11,771 nt of DNA. It comes from Clostridia bacterium (GTDB lineage Bacteria > Bacillota_A > Clostridia > Christensenellales > CAG-138). Below the pieces are notes generated by a model. That model saw only the letters and a list, made by a program, of their open reading frames with translations. It searched no databases and was not told the origin of the DNA. Positions within the stretch are counted from its first letter, which is position 1. The number at the start of each line of letters is the position of its first letter. Positions 6,754 through 11,771 of this stretch are shown piece by piece. The stretch is taken from NCBI GenBank assembly GCA_017553815.1, contig JAFZJT010000301.1, positions 1 to 11,771 on the forward strand. The letters run 5' to 3'. The translations under genes and the position numbers were made by a program.

Positions 6754-9392
6754 TTGAGTATCTTTGCCCTCGTGCTTATCTCGTAGAGCTTCGCAAGCGC
6801 CTCAAGCGGCGTCATGCGCTCAACGTCCATCCTCGAAAGGTCGTAAACTATCGAAGCTTCACTATCCTCAGACTCCGCTCCGTTCACTGGCGCAAGCAGA
6901 CTGACCTGCTCATCGGTCTTTTCTGGTGCTACCCTTGAGGCAGCGCGGGCAACGTCTGATTCCTCGAGCTCGCGGAGTATGCACTTGGCGCGCTCGATAA
7001 GCTGCTCGGGAAGTCCCGCAAGCTTTGCGACCTGTATGCCGAAGCTCTTATCCGCTCCGCCTCGGACGATTTTTCTAAGGAAGATTATCGTATCCCCCAT
7101 CTCCTTAACGGAGATGCGGTAGTTCTTAACGCCGTCGAGCTTGCCTTCAAGCTCGGTAAGCTCGTGATAATGGGTGGCGAACAGCGCCTTTGCGCCGCAT
7201 TTATAGGTGTCGGAAATATGCTCGAGCACGGCCCAAGCTATGCTCAAGCCGTCGAAGGTGCTCGTGCCCCTGCCTATTTCATCGAGAATGAGAAGGCTTC
7301 GCTTCGTTGCGTTGTTGAGTATGTTTGCCATCTCGCTCATCTCGACCATGAAGGTGCTTTGACCCGTCGAAAGGCTGTCCGACGCGCCGACGCGAGTGAA
7401 GATTCGGTCAGTGATCGCTATATTCGCGCTCTTTGCGGGAACGAATGAGCCAATGTGCGCCATAAGCGTTATCAGCGCGACCTGACGCATATAGGTGCTC
7501 TTGCCTGCCATATTGGGGCCGGTGAGGATAATGAGCCTGTCCGAATTCATATTCATTTCGGTTGAATTCGGTATGAATGAATCCTTCATTCCCAGCTCTA
7601 CGACAGGATGCCTGCCGTCCTTTATGGATATCTTGCCGGCTGTGTTTATCTTCGGCCTGCAATAGTTATTGGACGCGGCGACCTTTGCAAGCGAGCAGAG
7701 CGCATCGAGCTCGGCTATAAGCTCGGAGTTTATCTTAAGCCTGTCGAGACAGGAAAGAAGCTTTTCCCTTATCTCTGTGAACAGCTTGTATTCAAGAGAG
7801 AGGCAGCGCTCCTTTGCTCCAAGAAGCTTTTCCTCGGTTTCCTTAAGCTGTGGGGTGACGTATCTTTCAGCGTTTGCGAGCGTTTGCTTTCGCTGATAAT
7901 CGATGGGAACGCTGCCGATAAATGACTTGGAAACCTCGATAAAGTATCCGAAAACGCGATTATAGCCGACCTTGAGCGTTTTTATTCCCGTGCGCTCCTT
8001 TTCTGCGGCCTCAAAGCCCTTTATCCACTTTTCGCCGTTATCCGCGAAGTCGCGAAGCTCGTCGATCTCCTTGCTGTACCCGGCTCTTATAACGCCGCCG
8101 TCCTTTGCGGAAACCGGCGCGTCGGGCGATATGGCGGCTACCAGAAGCTTATTTATATCGTCCATGGTGTCGAGGTTGTCGGCGATATAAGCGGTCCTTT
8201 GCTTTTTGAAGCAGAGCGTTATCATCAATAGCTCCGGTATGACCGAAAGCGTGTTTGATAACGCAAGGCAATCCCTCGGCGAAACGGTGCCGTAGGCGAT
8301 GCGGCTTGAAAGGCGCTCGATATCGTAGACCTTTGAAAGCGTGTTGGAGAGAAGCTCGCGCTCTGCAGTCGCCATGAATATCGCGTCAACGGAGTCAAGG
8401 CGCTCGTTGATGGCGGCTTCGTTTTGTAGGGGCTGCTCTATCCAGCGGCGCATAAGTCGACCGCCCATCGCCGTTTCGGTCTTATCAAGGACTTTCAGCA
8501 GAGTAAACTTCTTGTTGCCGTCGAAGCGTATGGGATCGGTCAACTCAAGATTGAGGCGCGTTGAAGCATCGAGCGACATATACTCGCTTGAAACAAGACG
8601 GACTATGCGCTTTATATGCGCAAGCGCGTTTTTCTGTGTCTCCTCAAGATAGCGAAGAAGCGCTCCGGGCGAGGAAACGTCGAAAGAATTATCCTTGATA
8701 CCGAAGCCCGAGAGCGTTGCAACGCCAAAATGCGCGCTGAGCCTCTGCTGGGCTCTTTGGATATCAAAGGCGCGCTTATCCTGCTGTTCAACGTAGAATT
8801 TGCTTTTGATGCGCTTTGTGAGAAGCTCGTCCGAGAAAACGCTTTCGCTAACGATAAGCTCGCGCGGCGAGATGCGCGAAAGCTCGTTGAAAAGCTCGCT
8901 CGAAGCGTTTGTTCCCGAAACGCTCATGGTGTAGAATTCGCCCGTCGAAACGTCGCAGTAGGAAAGCGAATACTCGCTCCTCCCCGCCTTCTCAAGCGCA
9001 CAAACGGACGCGATATAGTTGTTCTGCCGCTCGTCGAGCATCTGCTCCTCGATAACGGTACCGGGAGTGATGACCCTGATAACATCCCTTTCAACTAACC
9101 CGTTTGAGAGCGCGGGGTCGGTTATTTGCTCGCAGATAGCGACCTTATATCCCTTTTGGATGAGCCTTGTAATATAGGTGTTGACTGAATGATACGGAAC
9201 GCCGCACATCGGAGCGCGCTCGGGCAAGCCGCAATCGCGACCTGTAAGCGTAAGCTCAAGCTCCTTTGACGCGCAAACCGCGTCGTCAAAGAACATTTCA
9301 TAGAAATCGCCGAGACGGAAGAACAGCAGACAGTCGCTGTACTTCTCCTTCATCTCAAGGTATTGGCGCATCATCGGGGTTAAAGAAGCCAT
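6750..9392 (-). CDS. mutS: DNA mismatch repair protein MutS
   Basis: MutS recognises base mismatches and small loops and recruits MutL. The 880-residue product has the mismatch-reading Phe30-x-Glu32 in RLGDFYEMF and the clamp and lever domains. It also has the ABC ATPase, with Walker A GPNMAGKST (625-633), signature region SLSTGQSTF (about 673-681), Walker B LLILDE (700-705) and the switch ATHYHEL (739-745). Near the C-terminus QVSLL (829-833) matches the beta-clamp-binding motif of E. coli MutS (QMSLL). I chose the ATG at 9392: AGGTGA lies five bases upstream and the protein then starts MASLTPMMRQYL, like B. subtilis MutS. The longer frame from a TTG at 9407 would overlap miaB. The gene follows miaB by four bases and overlaps mutL by four. 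Confidence 0.97.
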   Translation of the reverse strand: MASLTPMMRQYLEMKEKYSDCLLFFRLGDFYEMFFDDAVCASKELELTLTGRDCGLPERAPMCGVPYHSVNTYITRLIQKGYKVAICEQITDPALSNGLVERDVIRVITPGTVIEEQMLDERQNNYIASVCALEKAGRSEYSLSYCDVSTGEFYTMSVSGTNASSELFNELSRISPRELIVSESVFSDELLTKRIKSKFYVEQQDKRAFDIQRAQQRLSAHFGVATLSGFGIKDNSFDVSSPGALLRYLEETQKNALAHIKRIVRLVSSEYMSLDASTRLNLELTDPIRFDGNKKFTLLKVLDKTETAMGGRLMRRWIEQPLQNEAAINERLDSVDAIFMATAERELLSNTLSKVYDIERLSSRIAYGTVSPRDCLALSNTLSVIPELLMITLCFKKQRTAYIADNLDTMDDINKLLVAAISPDAPVSAKDGGVIRAGYSKEIDELRDFADNGEKWIKGFEAAEKERTGIKTLKVGYNRVFGYFIEVSKSFIGSVPIDYQRKQTLANAERYVTPQLKETEEKLLGAKERCLSLEYKLFTEIREKLLSCLDRLKINSELIAELDALCSLAKVAASNNYCRPKINTAGKISIKDGRHPVVELGMKDSFIPNSTEMNMNSDRLIILTGPNMAGKSTYMRQVALITLMAHIGSFVPAKSANIAITDRIFTRVGASDSLSTGQSTFMVEMSEMANILNNATKRSLLILDEIGRGTSTFDGLSIAWAVLEHISDTYKCGAKALFATHYHELTELEGKLDGVKNYRISVKEMGDTIIFLRKIVRGGADKSFGIQVAKLAGLPEQLIERAKCILRELEESDVARAASRVAPEKTDEQVSLLAPVNGAESEDSEASIVYDLSRMDVERMTPLEALAKLYEISTRAKILK

Positions 9393-9396
9393 AGTA

Positions 9397-10794
9397 TCAC
9401 CTATCAACGATATGACCGAAGAGCGAGTTGAAGCGATAGCCGTCCACCTTCACGGGAACGAACGAGCCTATGAGCGATTCATCGCCTTCAACGTATACCA
9501 TTTTGAAATTGGAAAGCTTTCCGAACAGGAGCGGCTCTCCCCTATGGTCCACGCCTTCAACGAGTATTTCGCCCTCAAAGCCGATATATTTATCATTATT
9601 CGATGGAATCGTTTCCGCAAGAACGGCGTTGAGCGCATTCAACCTGCGCTTCTTCTCCTCCTCGGGAATCTGTTCGTCCATACGCGCCGCAACGGTGCCG
9701 CCGCGCGGAGAATAGGCGAAGGTGTAGGCGTTGCTGTAGCCGACCTTGCGAACGAGCTCGCAGGTCGCCTCAAAATCCTCCTCGCTCTCGCCGGGGAAGC
9801 CGACGATGATATCGGTAGTTATCTCAACGTGCGGAACCTTGGCGCGGAGCTTATCAACAAGCTCGAGATACGCGCTCGAGGTGTATTTACGGTTCATCGC
9901 CTTTAGTATGCGGTCGCTTCCCGACTGAACGGGCAGATGGATATGTTTGCAGAGGTTGTTGAGCTCGGACATCGCAAGGATCAGCCCGTCGGAAAGGTCC
10001 TTCGGGTGCGAGGTCATGAAGCGCAGACGCTTAAGCTCCGTAACTTCCCTGCAGATAAGCCTGAGAAGTGCGGGGAAATCCAGGCCATCGCTCGAATATG
10101 AGTTGACATTTTGACCGAGAAGCGTTATCTCCTTATAGCCCGAGGCGACGACATCCTTGACCTCGTTTACGATATCCTCCGCCCTTCTGGAGCGCTCCCT
10201 TCCGCGAACATAGGGCACGATGCAGTAGGTGCAAAAATTATTGCACCCGTACATTATGTTTACAAAGGTCGAGAAGCCTTCGACGCGCTCAACGGGAAGC
10301 CCCTCTATGACCTCTCCGTCGGAATCGCTGATTTGAAAAACCCTTTTCTCATCCAAGACCTTCAGCAGCATTTCGGGGAAGTTTTTAAGCTCATGCGTTC
10401 CGAAAACAAGATCCACAAACGGGAATCGGTCGAAGAGCCGCTTTGCAACGTCCTTTTGCTGCATCATGCACCCGCAAACGCCGAGGATGAGGCGCGGATT
10501 CTCTGTCTTGAGTTCTTTTATAAAACCGACATTTCCGAAAGTGCGCTTTTCTGCGTGCTCGCGAACACAGCAGGTGTTGAAAAGGATGAGATCGGCCTCC
10601 TGCTTCAACTCAGCCTTCGTGTAGCCGCATTCTCTGAGCATTCCCGCAAGCTTTTCGGAGTCGTGCTCATTCATTTGGCAGCCATAGGTTTCAATGTAGT
10701 ATTTCAGAGCGAGGTTCGCCGTTCTTTCCTTAACGGCGCTTATCGCGCTGCTAAAAAAGCTGTTTTCGTTTTCATAGGATATCGTATTGCACAT
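9397..10794 (-). CDS. miaB: tRNA-2-methylthio-N6-dimethylallyladenosine synthase (radical SAM)
   Basis: MiaB methylthiolates i6A37 in tRNA to ms2i6A37. The 465-residue product has the three domains of methylthiotransferases. The N-terminal MTTase domain carries Cys39 (YGCQMNEHDSE), Cys75 (NTCCVRE) and Cys109 (GVCGCM), which hold the auxiliary 4Fe-4S cluster. The radical SAM core has Cys184, Cys188 and Cys191 (CNNFCTYC) binding the SAM cluster. A TRAM RNA-binding domain covers about 400-465. The CIVPYVRGRERSR segment favours MiaB over RimO and MtaB. The N-terminal extension of about 30 residues before the first motif is common in clostridial MiaB. The ATG at 10794 has AAGGA upstream. It is the first gene of the operon, so MiaA acts before it biochemically but is encoded three genes later. 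Confidence 0.96.
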   Translation of the reverse strand: MCNTISYENENSFFSSAISAVKERTANLALKYYIETYGCQMNEHDSEKLAGMLRECGYTKAELKQEADLILFNTCCVREHAEKRTFGNVGFIKELKTENPRLILGVCGCMMQQKDVAKRLFDRFPFVDLVFGTHELKNFPEMLLKVLDEKRVFQISDSDGEVIEGLPVERVEGFSTFVNIMYGCNNFCTYCIVPYVRGRERSRRAEDIVNEVKDVVASGYKEITLLGQNVNSYSSDGLDFPALLRLICREVTELKRLRFMTSHPKDLSDGLILAMSELNNLCKHIHLPVQSGSDRILKAMNRKYTSSAYLELVDKLRAKVPHVEITTDIIVGFPGESEEDFEATCELVRKVGYSNAYTFAYSPRGGTVAARMDEQIPEEEKKRRLNALNAVLAETIPSNNDKYIGFEGEILVEGVDHRGEPLLFGKLSNFKMVYVEGDESLIGSFVPVKVDGYRFNSLFGHIVDR

Positions 10795-10826
10795 AATACC
10801 GTTCCTTAATGGTAATTTATATGAGT

Positions 10827-10855
10827 ATTATACATGAACAGTGGGGTTTTAGCAA
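10827..10855 (-). promoter_or_regulatory. Promoter of the miaB-mutS-mutL-miaA operon
   Basis: On the minus strand TTGCTA (10855-10850) and TATAAT (10832-10827) are separated by 17 bases. Transcription would start around 10820, about 25 bases before the miaB ATG at 10794, leaving room for the AAGGA ribosome site. No other comparable promoter is apparent in the operon, where gene junctions are overlapping or at most 20 bases apart. One transcript to the terminator at 1905-1944 would therefore cover six genes. Confidence 0.7.
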
Positions 10856-10878
10856 GAAAGAAAGCTATATAATGTCGG

Positions 10879-11771
10879 TTAAATGCTGGAAGTTGTTTGA
10901 TATTCCGAAACGGCGATCTTAAAACGCGGCCGGATATGGATCCGCTTTATCTTTGAGCAGCAGCAACGAATGCAGACCTCATCGGCAGATACGGTCACAT
11001 CCTTCACGAGTATATTCAAAAAATACTCTTTTTCTTCGGAACTGAGCGTTTGAAGTCCGGCCATGTGAGCAAAGAAGGCGTCGATCTGCTCATCCGTTTT
11101 CGACAGATTCTCAAGCATGTATCTTTCATATTCCGCGCCGATGTTCATTAGCTTTGCTTCAATGCGCCTGCTGTCCAGCCCCTTTATAATCGTCTTTACG
11201 GAAACTTGTCCGCCGAAGTTGCCTTGAGAAAGGGCTGCCTGCGACTCAAGGTCTTTCAGCGTTTTCTCGAGCCTTTCGGCATGTTCGTAAGCTTCGCAAG
11301 CCGCCGCTTTGCACAGACTTACCAAATCATCCATATCGCTTTCAAGAATCTTTGAAGCACAGCTCAATACGGCTTCTTCAATCTGCTGTGCGTCTATGTA
11401 TACGCTTTTGCCGCCGCCCTCGATCACATAAGCCGGCGAATGAATGCTTCGGCAATAGGCAGTGGGCTTCATTCTGCCAAAGCCTTTATAAAACAGATTC
11501 TTCAAGAGGAAGCGGTGTTCTTTAGGCGCCAATCCTCTTTTATCAGCCTGCGAACGTACCTCGAGCCAAAGCCTGTTTTCAATTATCGGCGGAAGTGCGA
11601 GTCCGACGGCGTTGCTTCCGATGTATCGGCTGTTTCCGATGATGAAATAGATCTGGTTCCTTGTTGGACACTTAACGTCTGGAAAGAGCACCTTCACGCG
11701 AAGCTCGATATCACGAACGCCAACGCCCTGCGCAAACAGCTTGAATATCTCCCCGACAGCTTCTGCATCTC
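10879..11771 (-). CDS. Large serine recombinase, C-terminal part (5' end outside window)
   Basis: The frame stays open to the right edge of the window, with 296 residues visible. The GTG at 11697 is internal, because codons upstream of it read DAEAVGEIFKLFAQG, a typical start of the 'recombinase' domain. Landmarks are RYIG (48-51), PPIIENRLWLEV (about 60-71) and LLKNLFYKGFGRM (about 88-100), where large serine recombinases normally have a CxxC zinc ribbon. A coiled-coil region lies at about 140-230 and a VCIRCCC cluster at 265-271. The catalytic resolvase domain with its serine would be encoded beyond the window, so activity cannot be judged. Such genes usually belong to prophages or integrative and conjugative elements and lie near one end of the element, so a mobile element may extend to the right. 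The zinc-ribbon cysteines are mostly missing, which may mean divergence or decay. Confidence 0.82.
   Translation of the reverse strand, partial: DAEAVGEIFKLFAQGVGVRDIELRVKVLFPDVKCPTRNQIYFIIGNSRYIGSNAVGLALPPIIENRLWLEVRSQADKRGLAPKEHRFLLKNLFYKGFGRMKPTAYCRSIHSPAYVIEGGGKSVYIDAQQIEEAVLSCASKILESDMDDLVSLCKAAACEAYEHAERLEKTLKDLESQAALSQGNFGGQVSVKTIIKGLDSRRIEAKLMNIGAEYERYMLENLSKTDEQIDAFFAHMAGLQTLSSEEKEYFLNILVKDVTVSADEVCIRCCCSKIKRIHIRPRFKIAVSEYQTTSSI

Noticed and set aside
9393..9407. TTG at 9407 as the mutS start
   Set aside because: It would place the strong AGGTGA ribosome site inside the gene, overlap miaB, and add five residues absent from the usual MutS N-terminus.
10111..10809. Long open frame on the plus strand, opposite miaB
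   Set aside because: It is the antisense shadow of a clear miaB gene. Its translation resembles no family, and the GC-biased codons of miaB explain the lack of stops.
10865..10884. A string resembling part of dif (TATAATGT followed by TTAAAT) near the serine recombinase stop
   Set aside because: It has no inverted-repeat arms around a 6-base centre and overlaps a coding end. The match is short and AT-rich, so chance explains it.

Overview
The window looks like a chromosomal segment of a low-to-mid-GC Bacillota bacterium, most likely a member of Clostridia. Three things point that way: the miaB-mutS-mutL-miaA gene order followed by a YnbB-type PLP enzyme, strong GGAGG-like ribosome binding sites, and an endonuclease-type MutL with no sign of MutH. 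Base composition appears close to 50% GC, so a gut-type clostridial lineage is plausible, but I cannot name a genus.

Layout, left to right. (1) Positions 1-571, plus strand: the last codons of an upstream gene, then rnhA (ribonuclease HI), which starts without a visible ribosome binding site just 12 bases after a TATAAT box. (2) Positions 572-779: a 208-base intergenic region. It holds a near-perfect 18+18 base inverted repeat (perfect over 13+13) with a 6-base centre, embedded in a well-formed extended -10 promoter. (3) Positions 780-1895, plus strand: a tyrosine recombinase that resembles streptococcal XerS more than XerC/XerD. (4) Positions 1905-1944: a terminator that probably serves both converging transcription units. 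(5) Positions 1945-10794, minus strand: a tightly packed six-gene operon, read right to left as miaB, mutS, mutL, miaA, a PLP-dependent methionine gamma-lyase family protein, and a small Cys-rich protein. A promoter lies at 10827-10855. Three junctions overlap by one to four bases and the other two gaps are 4 and 20 bases. (6) Positions 10879-11771, minus strand: the C-terminal part of a large serine recombinase that runs off the right edge.

The operon joins methyl-independent mismatch repair (MutS, MutL) to i6A/ms2i6A modification of tRNA A37 (MiaA, MiaB). It ends with two genes whose roles are open: a C-S lyase-like PLP protein and a translationally coupled protein with tandem CxxCGxC repeats.

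The most interesting observation is the inverted repeat upstream of the XerS-like recombinase. Its 11-6-11 geometry, its A-rich and T-rich inner arm ends, and its position immediately upstream of a XerS-like gene match what is known of single-recombinase Xer/dif systems (XerS/difSL). It may therefore be a chromosome dimer resolution site outside the streptococci. It also overlaps the recombinase promoter, so binding there could give autoregulation. This is inference from architecture and has not been tested.
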